From Chloroflexota bacterium (GTDB taxonomy: Bacteria > Chloroflexota > Dehalococcoidia > Lucifugimonadales > Lucifugimonadaceae): a DNA stretch of 59,618 nucleotides. The stretch lies in contig JABMNO010000002.1 of assembly GCA_013204555.1 (NCBI GenBank), forward strand, positions 1 to 59,618, given 5' to 3'. The position numbers and the translations under genes were made by a program. This document shows positions 18,376 through 26,750 of the stretch, piece by piece. Position 1 is the first letter of the stretch; each line of letters starts with the position of its first letter. The notes under the pieces were generated by a model. It was not told where the DNA came from and searched no databases. It was given only the letters and a program-made list of their open reading frames with translations.

Positions 18376-19209
18376 ATGAATCCACCACTTTCAATCACCG
18401 ACCTGGAGGACAAAGCTCGCTGGGTGCGGCTACAGTCCCTTGAGGCCACTGTTAGAGCCGGTAAAGGGCACCTGGGCGGGACGTACTCGTGTACGGACTT
18501 GCTTGTTGCTCTGTACTACGCAGACATCCTCAACCTTGACCCCGCAGACCCTGACGACTCGGCCCGTGATCGGTTCTTGATCGGAAAAGGTCACGCCTGC
18601 CTCGCTCTTTATTCAATCTTTAAAGACAAGGGCATGATTTCGCAGGCTGTTTTTGAAGAGTTCGGCGTTAGCGGTGGCGCGCTGGGCGGACAGTTGGACA
18701 CCTCCACACCCGGCGTTGAGTACAACACGGGATCCCTGGGTCACGTGCTCGGCATCGGTGCCGGAATCGCGCTGGCGGCGAGAATGGACAAGGCAGCGTT
18801 CAAGGCCTTTGTAGTGTTAGGAGATGCCGAATGCTACGAAGGGTCAATCTGGGAAGCCATCGTCTTTGCTGGTGACCAACAACTATCCGGCCTCGTGGGT
18901 ATCATCGATAGAAACCGGCTCTCGGTAACTGACACTCTGGATGACGACACGTTCTTCAACGAATTCCCGAATAAGGTCCGCAGCTTTGGTTGGGACTGTA
19001 TTGAGATCAATGGACACAATTTCGATGAGATTCTCGCCGCCTTTGAATCGGCAAAGCAGTCCAGCAAGCCGGTGATGATTCTGGCAAACACCATCAAAGG
19101 CAAAGGTGTGTCGTTCATGGAAGGTGGCGTCAAATGGCACCACTCCGTCCCCAGCGGTAAAGAACTCGACATTGCCAGATCTGAACTTTCGTCCAGCGCG
19201 GCCAGTTGA
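18376..19209 (+). CDS. Transketolase, N-terminal (ThDP-binding) subunit
   Basis: This 277-residue protein covers the first transketolase domain: GKGHLGGTYSCTDLLVALYY, IGKGHACLALYSI, YNTGSLGHVLGIGAGIALAA and NTIKGKGVSFMEGG. The ThDP/Mg motif reads GDAEC (Gly149-Asp150-Ala151), with Ala where most transketolases have Gly. Asp150 and Asn180 keep the 30-residue spacing of the metal ligands, so it is probably active. The C-terminal half is encoded separately just downstream, giving the two-subunit form common in archaea and in sugar gene clusters. Possible roles are two-carbon ketol transfer to a sugar intermediate or production of sedoheptulose 7-phosphate for GmhA. ATG start. Confidence 0.9.
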   Translation: MNPPLSITDLEDKARWVRLQSLEATVRAGKGHLGGTYSCTDLLVALYYADILNLDPADPDDSARDRFLIGKGHACLALYSIFKDKGMISQAVFEEFGVSGGALGGQLDTSTPGVEYNTGSLGHVLGIGAGIALAARMDKAAFKAFVVLGDAECYEGSIWEAIVFAGDQQLSGLVGIIDRNRLSVTDTLDDDTFFNEFPNKVRSFGWDCIEINGHNFDEILAAFESAKQSSKPVMILANTIKGKGVSFMEGGVKWHHSVPSGKELDIARSELSSSAAS

Positions 19210-19213
19210 ACCG

Positions 19214-20182
19214 ATGACCGCTCAAACCATCACATCACAGCGTCGAGACGAACTTGCAGCAATGGATATGCGAGACGCGTTTTTCGATGAAATTTACCGA
19301 ATCGCTAGAGATGATTCATCCGTAGTCTTTCTTACGGACGATATGGACGCGTTCAGTCTTCGTCGATTCAAAAAAGATATGCCAGACCAGTTCCTGAACA
19401 TTGGGGTCGCAGAACAGAATCTGATTAACCTGTCCGCAGGACTCGCAATGAGCGGAAAACAGGTTTTTGCCTACGGAATTGCTCCCTTCGTGACCATGAG
19501 GTGCTTCGAGCAAATCAAGGTCAACATTTGCAGCATGCGTCTGCCGGTGACCATCGTTGGAGTTGGGGCTGGCTTTTCATTCGAGTTTGATGGCCCGACT
19601 CATCACGGGATCCACGACGTTCCAATCATGCGCGCAATACCTGAGATGAACATCTACAACCCCAGTGACGCCGCATCTGCTGAAGGCATAGCGAAACGTG
19701 TGCATGTCGCGGGAGAGCCTGCGTACGTGAGAATCGACAAGGGAACTTTCCCTGTCCTCATGAGTACAGAAGATGATTTCTCTTCTGGATACAGGATCAT
19801 CAACCCTCCGGGAGATGTGACCGTTGTAGCCACCGGCTATATGAGTTCACGAATCGCAGGAGTGCTCAGCAAACTGGGCAGTGATGGCGAGGACATCGGA
19901 TTGGTAGACCTCTATCGCCTCAAACCATTGGACCAGAAGTTCGTCGCTGATGTGATTGAGCCTTCAAAGACGGTGATCACACTTGAAGAAAGCTCCATCT
20001 CAGGTGGTATAGGTACGATAGTGGCTGAGTTGATCGCCGAGGGTGACTCTCACACGAAGCTCATTCGCCTTGGTGCTGAGGACCGGCAGTTCATCCAGTA
20101 CGGTACCAGAGAGTGGTTCCATTCAATCAACGGGATTGACGATGAATCGCTCGCTAAGACGTTGCGGCAGGCCCTTAAGTAG
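19214..20182 (+). CDS. Transketolase, C-terminal (pyrimidine-binding) subunit
   Basis: This 322-residue protein carries the second and third transketolase domains. The conserved glutamate is Glu67 in LNIGVAEQNLINLSAGLA. It is followed by GPTHHGIHDVPIMRAIP, RIDKGTFP, and a C-terminal domain with VDLYRLKPLD and LEESSISGGIG. I chose ATG 19214, four bases after the stop of the N-terminal subunit. A longer frame reaches 19106, but its 36 extra residues overlap the partner gene and show no domain. Together the pair makes a full transketolase. It is followed after 94 bases by the heptose kinase gene. Confidence 0.9.
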   Translation: MTAQTITSQRRDELAAMDMRDAFFDEIYRIARDDSSVVFLTDDMDAFSLRRFKKDMPDQFLNIGVAEQNLINLSAGLAMSGKQVFAYGIAPFVTMRCFEQIKVNICSMRLPVTIVGVGAGFSFEFDGPTHHGIHDVPIMRAIPEMNIYNPSDAASAEGIAKRVHVAGEPAYVRIDKGTFPVLMSTEDDFSSGYRIINPPGDVTVVATGYMSSRIAGVLSKLGSDGEDIGLVDLYRLKPLDQKFVADVIEPSKTVITLEESSISGGIGTIVAELIAEGDSHTKLIRLGAEDRQFIQYGTREWFHSINGIDDESLAKTLRQALK

Positions 20183-20276
20183 TGATTTCACTGGTTACCC
20201 AATGCATATCAAGCCGAAATTTGATCGAATCATCGCCGAGTAAGTCTGCAGCCGTTGATAGGAAAAGCGTCCTCAA

Positions 20277-21269
20277 TTGATCATCACCCGGACGCCTTAC
20301 AGAATCTCATTCTTCGGAGGTGGCACAGACTATCCCGCCTGGTGGAAAGAACATGGTGGCTCGGTTCTCGGCACTTCCATAGAGCAGTACTGTTACATCA
20401 CATGTACTCCCCGACTCCCGTTTTTCGACTTCAAGCACCTGATCTCATGGTCAAGATATGAGGCCGTACAGACGTTGGATGAGATCGAACACCCTTCCGT
20501 CCGAGAGGTCCTCAAATACATGGGAGACGATCAGGGTTTTGATATCCGCACCGTTGGTCAGTTGCCAGCGAGATCGGGCCTTGGAACCTCTAGCGCGTTC
20601 ACGGTTGGCTTACTTAACGCTATGCACGGTCTGAACGGTAATTCCATCTCCCAGTTGGATCTTGCGAAAGAGGCGATTCACGTCGAGCAGAATCTGATCA
20701 AGGAGGCCGTCGGCTGTCAGGACCAGGTGCTCACGGCGTGTGGTGGGCTCAATCGTGTTGAGTTTCGCGCAGATGAATCCATTGAGATCAAGCCAATCTC
20801 ATTGAGCCAACAACACAAAGAAGACTTCGAGTCCCACCTGATGCTGGTCTTCACGGGCATAGCTCGAAACGCCTCAGAAGTGGCGCAGGTCCAAATCGAG
20901 AAAACTCGAGATCGAACGGCTGAGTTGAACCAGATAATGGCAGCGGTCGATGAGGGCGAGAAATTGCTAATGGCCTCTGACTGGAATGCCTTTGGAAAGC
21001 TCTTGCACGAAGCGTGGCAGATCAAGAGGTCACTGACGTCAAAAATCTCTAATCCCACAATTGACGGTATCTACGAGACTGCTCTTGGATCTGGTGCTAT
21101 TGGTGGCAAGCTGATCGGTGCCGGCGGAGGTGGGTTCATGCTGCTATTCATAGATCCAGACAAACGGTCTCAGGTCAAAGAAAGCCTGAATACCCTGCTC
21201 CAGGTCGACGTAAAACTCAACTCATCAGGCACAGAGATCGTGCATGACTCTGGGATGCATTCAAACTAA
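20277..21269 (+). CDS. hddA: D-glycero-D-manno-heptose 7-phosphate kinase (GHMP family)
   Basis: This 330-residue GHMP kinase has the N-terminal TPYRISFFGGGTDYPAWW, the ATP-binding PARSGLGTSSAFTVGLLNA, and the C-terminal motif GGKLIGAGGGGFMLLF, matching HddA. It phosphorylates C1 of heptose 7-phosphate, between the GmhA and GmhB steps of the GDP-D,D-heptose branch. TTG start at 20277 begins exactly at the conserved IITRTPYRISF. The guanylyltransferase HddC that should follow GmhB is not found in the window. It lies between the transketolase and two SDR genes in the same operon. Confidence 0.92.
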   Translation: MIITRTPYRISFFGGGTDYPAWWKEHGGSVLGTSIEQYCYITCTPRLPFFDFKHLISWSRYEAVQTLDEIEHPSVREVLKYMGDDQGFDIRTVGQLPARSGLGTSSAFTVGLLNAMHGLNGNSISQLDLAKEAIHVEQNLIKEAVGCQDQVLTACGGLNRVEFRADESIEIKPISLSQQHKEDFESHLMLVFTGIARNASEVAQVQIEKTRDRTAELNQIMAAVDEGEKLLMASDWNAFGKLLHEAWQIKRSLTSKISNPTIDGIYETALGSGAIGGKLIGAGGGGFMLLFIDPDKRSQVKESLNTLLQVDVKLNSSGTEIVHDSGMHSN

Positions 21270-21290
21270 ATCGACAGGCCGAGCCCTAAA

Positions 21291-22271
21291 TTGACATCCT
21301 TCCAATCGAAAAAAATCCTCGTCACCGGCGGCACCGGCATGATCGGTCGCCAACTTGTACCGCTTCTCCTGGATGCGGGCGCAGAGGTTCGCGTGGCAGC
21401 CCTGGACGATCCTTCGCTATCAGATTCGCGCACAGACTATCGCCGTGGGGACCTGACCGATCGCGCGTTTTGCGACGCCATTGTGGACGGTCAGGATATG
21501 GTCTTCCACCTCGCTGGTATAAAAGGCGCTGCCGGCCTATCTGAGCGAAGGCCCGCCAGCTTCTTTGTGCCACTGATTCTCATGAACACCCAGATGATGG
21601 AAGCGGCGCGCTGTGCAGGAGTTGAGCGATACCTCTACACCAGCAGCATTGCCGTCTACGAGCCCAAGCCTGTCTTTGTTGAAGATGAGGCGTGGGAAGG
21701 CCCTCCCCATCCCGGCGACCGCTTCCCATCGTGGGCGAAGCGCATGGGTGAACTCCAGGCTGAGGCCTACAAGATAGAACACGGGTGGGACAAGATCGCT
21801 ATCGTCCGCCCCGCGAACGTCTATGGTCCAGGCGATGACTTCAGTCCCAACGGCATGGTTATCCCCTCACTCATCCGGCGAGTAGTTGAGGGCGAGAGCC
21901 CGCTCGTAGTTTGGGGCGATGGATCGACAGTCCGTGACTTCATCTTCTCTCGAGACGTTGCCCGCGGGATGATGCTCGCCATAGAAAAAGGTGCGGATTG
22001 CACTCCAATGAACCTGGGAAGCGGAGACGGGGTCGCCATTCGCGACCTTGTTGAGGCACTCCTCAGCGTTCTCGACGAACCTCCAGAGGTAGTCTGGGAT
22101 ACGTCGAAGCCCACTGGAGAGCCAATTCGTCTAATGGACATGTCGCGCGCTCGGGAAAAGATCGGTTTCCAACCTCAAACCTCCCTTGCAGAGGGAGTAA
22201 AAGAGACTCTGGACTGGTATCTCGAAAACGGTGGCGCGAGTGCCAGCCGATTTAGCGCATTCGATAAATGA
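21291..22271 (+). CDS. NAD-dependent epimerase/dehydratase-like SDR with atypical active site (1 of 2)
   Basis: This 326-residue extended SDR has the NAD motif GGTGMIGRQL, FHLAGIKGAAG, YTSSIAVYEP, IVRPANVYGPGDDFSP and GDGSTVRDFIFSRD, as in WcaG/GDP-fucose-synthase-like enzymes. The catalytic YxxxK is not present: the lysine is Lys150 in PSWAKR and the residue four places before it is Pro146, not Tyr. Either another residue supplies the proton or the reaction differs. It could reduce or epimerise a 4-keto heptose or a ThDP-branched product. TTG start directly after a TAAA run; 16 bases before the sister SDR. Confidence 0.82.
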   Translation: MTSFQSKKILVTGGTGMIGRQLVPLLLDAGAEVRVAALDDPSLSDSRTDYRRGDLTDRAFCDAIVDGQDMVFHLAGIKGAAGLSERRPASFFVPLILMNTQMMEAARCAGVERYLYTSSIAVYEPKPVFVEDEAWEGPPHPGDRFPSWAKRMGELQAEAYKIEHGWDKIAIVRPANVYGPGDDFSPNGMVIPSLIRRVVEGESPLVVWGDGSTVRDFIFSRDVARGMMLAIEKGADCTPMNLGSGDGVAIRDLVEALLSVLDEPPEVVWDTSKPTGEPIRLMDMSRAREKIGFQPQTSLAEGVKETLDWYLENGGASASRFSAFDK

Positions 22272-22287
22272 GGACTAACACAGTCAA

Positions 22288-23247
22288 ATGACACTGCCGT
22301 TCTATGATGGAAAAACGGTCTTGGTGGCGGGGGCCACAGGCTTGATAGGCGCGAATCTGATTAAGGCTTTGCTCTCATCAGGCGCCGAACTCCGAGCAAC
22401 AATCAACGAGGCGCCACCGGTCATCGTCGACGATCGCATCGAGTACATCACCGCCGATCTCAGAGAAGAGGCAGACTGCAAACGGGTGGTCGATCAGGTG
22501 GATATTATTTTCCACTGCGCAGCTGACACCTCCGGCGCCGCTGTAATGGTGAACAACCCGATGGCGCAGATCACCGGGAATGTGTTGATGAATACACGCC
22601 TTATGGAAGCTGCGGTCCTGGCGAAGGTTAAAAACTTTCTGTTCATCAGCAGCTCAGCCGTATACCCGCCTGGTAAGCACGAATTCAAAGAAGATGAAGG
22701 ATTCGACGGCGATCCATTTGACACCTACTTTGGTGTCGCATGGATGAAGCGATATGCGGAGAAGCTTCTGACCTTCTACCACCGCAGATACGGCATGAAC
22801 GCCACCATAATTCGTCCGTCCAACGTCTATGGTCCACTCGATAAGTTTGATCCTGAGCGCTCCCACGTCCTCCCCGCCCTGATCCGTCGTGTTGAATCGG
22901 GCGAGAATCCGCTTGAGGTCTGGGGAAGCGGCCAGGAAGTTCGAGATTTTATTTACGTTGATGACTTTGTGAGGGTGATCGTGAAGGCTCTCGAGACCTG
23001 CGCGGATGCCGAACCGCTCAACGTGCCATCCGGCCGACTCACCACTATTGCCGAGTGCGCGCAGATCATAGTTGATCAGGGCGATCACACAGAGACCAGG
23101 TTGACGTTTGACCCTTCCAAGCCAACTACTATCCCCTACCGTGCTCTAGACGGCTCGGGCGTGGCCTCTCGTGTGGGAGACACTGAGCGAGTAGCCCTCG
23201 AAGACGGTCTTCGGAAGACAATCGAGTGGTACCGCACAACTCTGTGA
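22288..23247 (+). CDS. NAD-dependent epimerase/dehydratase-like SDR with atypical active site (2 of 2)
   Basis: This 319-residue extended SDR is a paralogue of the preceding gene. It has GATGLIGANLIKALL, FHCAADTSGAAV, ISSSAVYPPG, IIRPSNVYGPLDKF and GSGQEVRDFIYVDD. As in its neighbour, the expected catalytic Tyr is missing: Lys154 lies in VAWMKR and Val150 stands four places before it. The shared WxK pattern in both proteins suggests a subfamily feature, not random decay. They may act in sequence or as a heteromer on a keto-sugar nucleotide. ATG start 16 bases after the sister gene; a Nudix gene follows. Confidence 0.82.
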   Translation: MTLPFYDGKTVLVAGATGLIGANLIKALLSSGAELRATINEAPPVIVDDRIEYITADLREEADCKRVVDQVDIIFHCAADTSGAAVMVNNPMAQITGNVLMNTRLMEAAVLAKVKNFLFISSSAVYPPGKHEFKEDEGFDGDPFDTYFGVAWMKRYAEKLLTFYHRRYGMNATIIRPSNVYGPLDKFDPERSHVLPALIRRVESGENPLEVWGSGQEVRDFIYVDDFVRVIVKALETCADAEPLNVPSGRLTTIAECAQIIVDQGDHTETRLTFDPSKPTTIPYRALDGSGVASRVGDTERVALEDGLRKTIEWYRTTL

Positions 23248-23270
23248 TCCCTCTAACGGCCGGATAACCG

Positions 23271-23936
23271 ATGTCTGTGGAACACGATGGACCTGAATCG
23301 CACATGCCACCCGACACTTTAACATCTGGACAGCCCGTCGAAGGTGTCATTGGACAAGATGCCGAGAAAGGTCACACTCGCACTTCTCGATCAATAGAAG
23401 CGTGGAAAACACTCAGCTCGAAGGAAGTCTTTGACGCCACCCCCTGGCTCCGCGTTATTGAAGAGCGCGTGCAACTTCCTGATGGCACCATCGTGGAGGA
23501 TTACTACCAGCTTCAGATGGCTGATTCTGCGGTTGCAATCGTCACCACGCCAGAAGACAAACTCGTGATGATTGAAATGTACCGCCACGGTCCAAGAGCC
23601 ATGACCCTGCTGTTCCCTGCTGGTGGAATTGCGGTGGGAGAAGAACCGGTTGATGCTGCGAAACGGGAATTGCTTGAAGAGACAGGCTATTCAGCAGAAG
23701 GCTGGCGAAAATTTGCATCGTTCCCCGGCCACACAAACCAGGGCGCCGGAAGAGTACACATGTATCGAGCCCACAACGCCGTGAGAGTAGCCGAAGAGGC
23801 GTCTGGAGACCTCGAGTCAATCACAACCATTGAGATGACCCGGACGGAACTCACAGCCGCCATCAAGCGGGGAGAGATGCTCTCACTTGGTGCCACGGCC
23901 GCAGCCGCACTATTTCTCGGCGGGCTTGTCGACTGA
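23271..23936 (+). CDS. Nudix hydrolase (ADP-ribose/nucleoside-diphosphate-sugar pyrophosphatase-like)
   Basis: This 221-residue protein has a complete Nudix box (G-x5-E-x7-REUxEExGU) read as GIAVGEEPVDAAKRELLEETGY, preceded by MIEMYRHGPRAMTLLFPAGG as in the ADP-ribose pyrophosphatase branch. The first 45 residues are polar and may be disordered; a later start is possible. Members cleave nucleoside diphosphate-X compounds. At the end of a nucleotide-sugar operon it could clear dead-end GDP-sugars or ADP-ribose, but the substrate is unknown. The gene ends only 10 bases from the oppositely oriented GT2 gene, with no room for a separate terminator. Confidence 0.88.
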   Translation: MSVEHDGPESHMPPDTLTSGQPVEGVIGQDAEKGHTRTSRSIEAWKTLSSKEVFDATPWLRVIEERVQLPDGTIVEDYYQLQMADSAVAIVTTPEDKLVMIEMYRHGPRAMTLLFPAGGIAVGEEPVDAAKRELLEETGYSAEGWRKFASFPGHTNQGAGRVHMYRAHNAVRVAEEASGDLESITTIEMTRTELTAAIKRGEMLSLGATAAAALFLGGLVD

Positions 23937-23946
23937 AGCTTCTGCC

Positions 23947-24870
23947 TTAGCTGAATCCGCCGTCCCAGTGACGTGATTCGGGATCGAGAAGCTCACTGAC
24001 GGGGAATGATTTGCTTGCGTCATATGGACGGCGCATAACTCTCCGCCAGATGCCGCTAGTAATGCGCTGAACGAAGCGAGTCGCCCTGCCGACGTACGTG
24101 TGCTTCGAAGTCAACAGCCGAATGTAACGCCAGCGCAGATAACCCCACAATCCCATGTACTGCCTCGCTGCGGCTCTTGCATCAGCGAGGATGGCAGATT
24201 TTTGACCGACTATGTGGCTTTCCGAAGTAATAAAGTGGGTGTACAAGTGAATCCGCGCGAATCTTACTGACGCGGACAGCGCTATCGCTCTTGAAACAAA
24301 CTCGAGATCGCTGGCCAAACGAGATTCGAACAGTCCAGTTTTGGCTAAGGAACTTCTACGTATCACCAATCCAACACCAGGAGCGCCATAGTACCAGGGG
24401 TCACCCACTGAGGAGCCGTAGCCTGTTCCATCTGGAATCCAGATTGGATACGATTTCTCTGATGTTACTTTTGTTCCGCCGCACACGAGTAAATCTATTT
24501 CTGCGTTGACTTCGAGAATATCCACGGCCTGTTCCACACCCTCCATGCGAAGCTCATCATCATCCGCATAGGGGATCAAGAAGCGTCCTTGCGCAAGCAG
24601 TATCGCTTTGTTAAATGCGTGCGTGGCGCCTTCATCGGGTTCGCTAATCCAAGCACCGATCACAGTTGAATACCGTCGGATCACATCGACTGAACCATCA
24701 GTGGACCCCCCATCGATCACAACGATCTCATCGCTATTCGTGACCATTTCGCTCAGGTCTTGAAGTGTCTTCTCAAGCCTAGAAGCTCTGTTTTTGGTCG
24801 TTATTAGAAAAGAAACACGTTTTTCTAAGTGATCACTTTGGTACAACGTTGAGGGTCCTTTACGACACAT
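23947..24870 (-). CDS. Family 2 glycosyltransferase
   Basis: This 307-residue GT2 enzyme contains RVSFLITTKNRASRLEKTLQ, EIVVIDGGSTDGS, SEPDEGATHAFNKAILLAQG and the metal motif YADDDEL, a pattern of the WcaA/WfgS-like subgroup. The C terminus (about 225-300) is Arg/Tyr-rich and may contact the membrane. It is the last gene of the leftward ABC-exporter operon, 30 bases after the FkbM methyltransferase. It should transfer a single residue in glycan assembly; the donor is unknown. ATG at 24870. Confidence 0.88.
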   Translation of the reverse strand: MCRKGPSTLYQSDHLEKRVSFLITTKNRASRLEKTLQDLSEMVTNSDEIVVIDGGSTDGSVDVIRRYSTVIGAWISEPDEGATHAFNKAILLAQGRFLIPYADDDELRMEGVEQAVDILEVNAEIDLLVCGGTKVTSEKSYPIWIPDGTGYGSSVGDPWYYGAPGVGLVIRRSSLAKTGLFESRLASDLEFVSRAIALSASVRFARIHLYTHFITSESHIVGQKSAILADARAAARQYMGLWGYLRWRYIRLLTSKHTYVGRATRFVQRITSGIWRRVMRRPYDASKSFPVSELLDPESRHWDGGFS

Positions 24871-24900
24871 TGTCAGTCGACTTTGCCCAAATTTCAGGAT

Positions 24901-25977
24901 TTACCCTTTAAAAGAGTGCTTCACTGACCTCATCAGGTTCCAAATGGGCGAAGGAGTCATGGACATCGCAACCTGCCGAGTCGTTCGTTTTTTGCCCCTC
25001 GGCCTGTTGACCTTTCTTGCTTCAGAGCGAGCGCGAGACTGGAATCTTTCAAAAGCTCCTTGCTTGCCATCCCCGCCAAACGCAAGCAAATCCAGCATTT
25101 TTTCCCGTTCCGAGCTTGTGACCATATCGGCGCTCGCAAGATATTCAACCACCTCCGCAGCACAGTCATTAAGATTCGCTATCTCCATGAGCGACGCCAT
25201 CTTAAGAAGGCGCGTCTTGGGCCAAAGATCTGTGGTCGGCTCTCTCTTGATCTGCTCGATTGGATCTCGGAGATACAGCACATGTGCCCAAAATAGCTGT
25301 CCGGTGCCGGTTTGCCCCGGATTATTCCAGTAGACGGCGGGAGACATCACTTTTCTTGCGTTCTTGTGAGGCCACATATCAAACAGGTAGAACCCTGCAT
25401 CTCGAAGAAACTCATCAACTCCGGCGAATGGTACCTGTCCGTGTGATATCGGGCGAAACTCAACTTCCAAGCTCAATCCCAAGACCGTTTCCAGACTCTT
25501 TCTAGCTCCGGAAAGAACATCAAACTCGGCGCCTTCGACGTCCATTTTGATGTAGTCCTGTCCTTGGATTCCTACTTCTTCAGCGTAAGAATCCAAGTCG
25601 ACGGTCTCCAGTTCCGTGGTGCGAACAATCTGTAGATTCCGTGCATCAGGAAATCGGCTCCAGAAGTCTTCATCTGGTTCGTAGAAACTGGAAGATGGGG
25701 GGTTCGCAAGGATGTTGAACTTCCGTACGCTCCGATCTCTATGGAGAGCAACCGGGTAAAACTGGAGTAATGAGTGACTATCGGTCGCGTTTAGTCGGTC
25801 ACATTCTTCAACATCAGGTTCAAACCCAACCATACGAATATCATTGCCAAAGAGTTGCCAGTGCGCCTCAAGCCCGCCTCTGGCACCGACATCGAGGACC
25901 CTCAACGGATCATCTTTGAATGCCCCAATTTGGGCCAGATATCTAGTCAGGTGCGGTTTGGGGTTAGTGTCTCTCAA
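24901..25977 (-). CDS. FkbM-family SAM-dependent methyltransferase
   Basis: This 358-residue protein has SAM motif I VLDVGARGGLEAHW, acidic VGFEPDVEECD, and the FkbM signature YIKMDVEGAEFDVLSGA followed by LSLEVEF. FkbM enzymes O-methylate hydroxyls of sugars or polyketides. The C-terminal 100 residues beyond the fold end in a basic region with PRGKKR. The start is TTG at 25977, five bases after the stop of the TylF-like gene, so translational coupling is likely. Two different O-methyltransferase families side by side suggest a methylated terminal or branch sugar. Confidence 0.88.
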   Translation of the reverse strand: MRDTNPKPHLTRYLAQIGAFKDDPLRVLDVGARGGLEAHWQLFGNDIRMVGFEPDVEECDRLNATDSHSLLQFYPVALHRDRSVRKFNILANPPSSSFYEPDEDFWSRFPDARNLQIVRTTELETVDLDSYAEEVGIQGQDYIKMDVEGAEFDVLSGARKSLETVLGLSLEVEFRPISHGQVPFAGVDEFLRDAGFYLFDMWPHKNARKVMSPAVYWNNPGQTGTGQLFWAHVLYLRDPIEQIKREPTTDLWPKTRLLKMASLMEIANLNDCAAEVVEYLASADMVTSSEREKMLDLLAFGGDGKQGAFERFQSRARSEARKVNRPRGKKRTTRQVAMSMTPSPIWNLMRSVKHSFKG

Positions 25978-25982
25978 ACTGA

Positions 25983-26750
25983 TTATTCGACAATAAAATA
26001 GCTGGTTCTAGAAACATTTGGCCAACGCTTTAGTCGGATAGCGTTAAGTCCGAACACCTCACGTAACGCGACCGTCTCCCCCGGTGAATCGGGGTCATTC
26101 AATTCATCGAATCCAATCACAGTACCTTTGACAACACGATCTCTGATTGCTTCCAGGACAATCTTTGTCGGGCGGTACAAATCGAAGTCAAAGTAGGCCA
26201 GAGCTATTATCGTCTCTGGGTGTTCTTCTAAATACTTAGGAACAGTCTGGGTTGCGTCGCCTTTAATTATTTCATGTTTTTTGATGTGATTGAGAGGGCT
26301 ATTATCCTCAAGGAGAGCCATCAAACGATTCAGATAATCCTCATAAGCAGATGTGACGGACACGTTCCCGGCCTTCATCAGATCTGACCCACCATCTTGA
26401 GATTCAACATCCGGGAATCCCTGGAACGTATCAAACCCGATCAGATTACGGTGCCTGTTGAAGGGCTCATATATTCCTCGGAACGTGGAAAACAGCGCCA
26501 GGTTTTGTCCCCAACGGGTGCCGAAATCACAAACCACACCCTGCACATCAATAATCTGTTTATACATGTGATGCATAAACAACATTCGAGAAAAATTCTT
26601 TGGCGTCAGGAATAACCCAAGATTCTCAAGAACCTGATTCTGAGGAATCGGGCTGTTATGGAACAGATCCAATAGGTCCGAGTCCGAAGATATCTCGGGT
26701 CCACTTTTGTAACTTTTGATTCCTGTTGTATCGTCGTTCATGTTGATCAA
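25983..26750 (-). CDS. TylF/MycF-like sugar O-methyltransferase
   Basis: This 255-residue protein resembles the TylF (macrocin O-methyltransferase) family. It has VVCDFGTRWGQNLALFSTFRG, IGFDTFQGFPDV, and the metal/active-site region LAYFDFDLYRPTKIVLEAI followed by VIGFDELNDPDSPGE. These enzymes methylate sugar hydroxyls using SAM and a metal ion. The TTG start at 26750 overlaps the upstream aldo/keto reductase stop in a TTGA; an ATG three codons later is an alternative. It likely methylates the exported glycan or its nucleotide-sugar precursor. Confidence 0.82.
   Translation of the reverse strand: MINMNDDTTGIKSYKSGPEISSDSDLLDLFHNSPIPQNQVLENLGLFLTPKNFSRMLFMHHMYKQIIDVQGVVCDFGTRWGQNLALFSTFRGIYEPFNRHRNLIGFDTFQGFPDVESQDGGSDLMKAGNVSVTSAYEDYLNRLMALLEDNSPLNHIKKHEIIKGDATQTVPKYLEEHPETIIALAYFDFDLYRPTKIVLEAIRDRVVKGTVIGFDELNDPDSPGETVALREVFGLNAIRLKRWPNVSRTSYFIVE

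Noticed and set aside
19106..19213. Upstream extension of the transketolase C-terminal subunit frame
   Set aside because: It lies inside the N-terminal subunit gene, shows no domain, and ATG 19214 sits right after that gene's stop.
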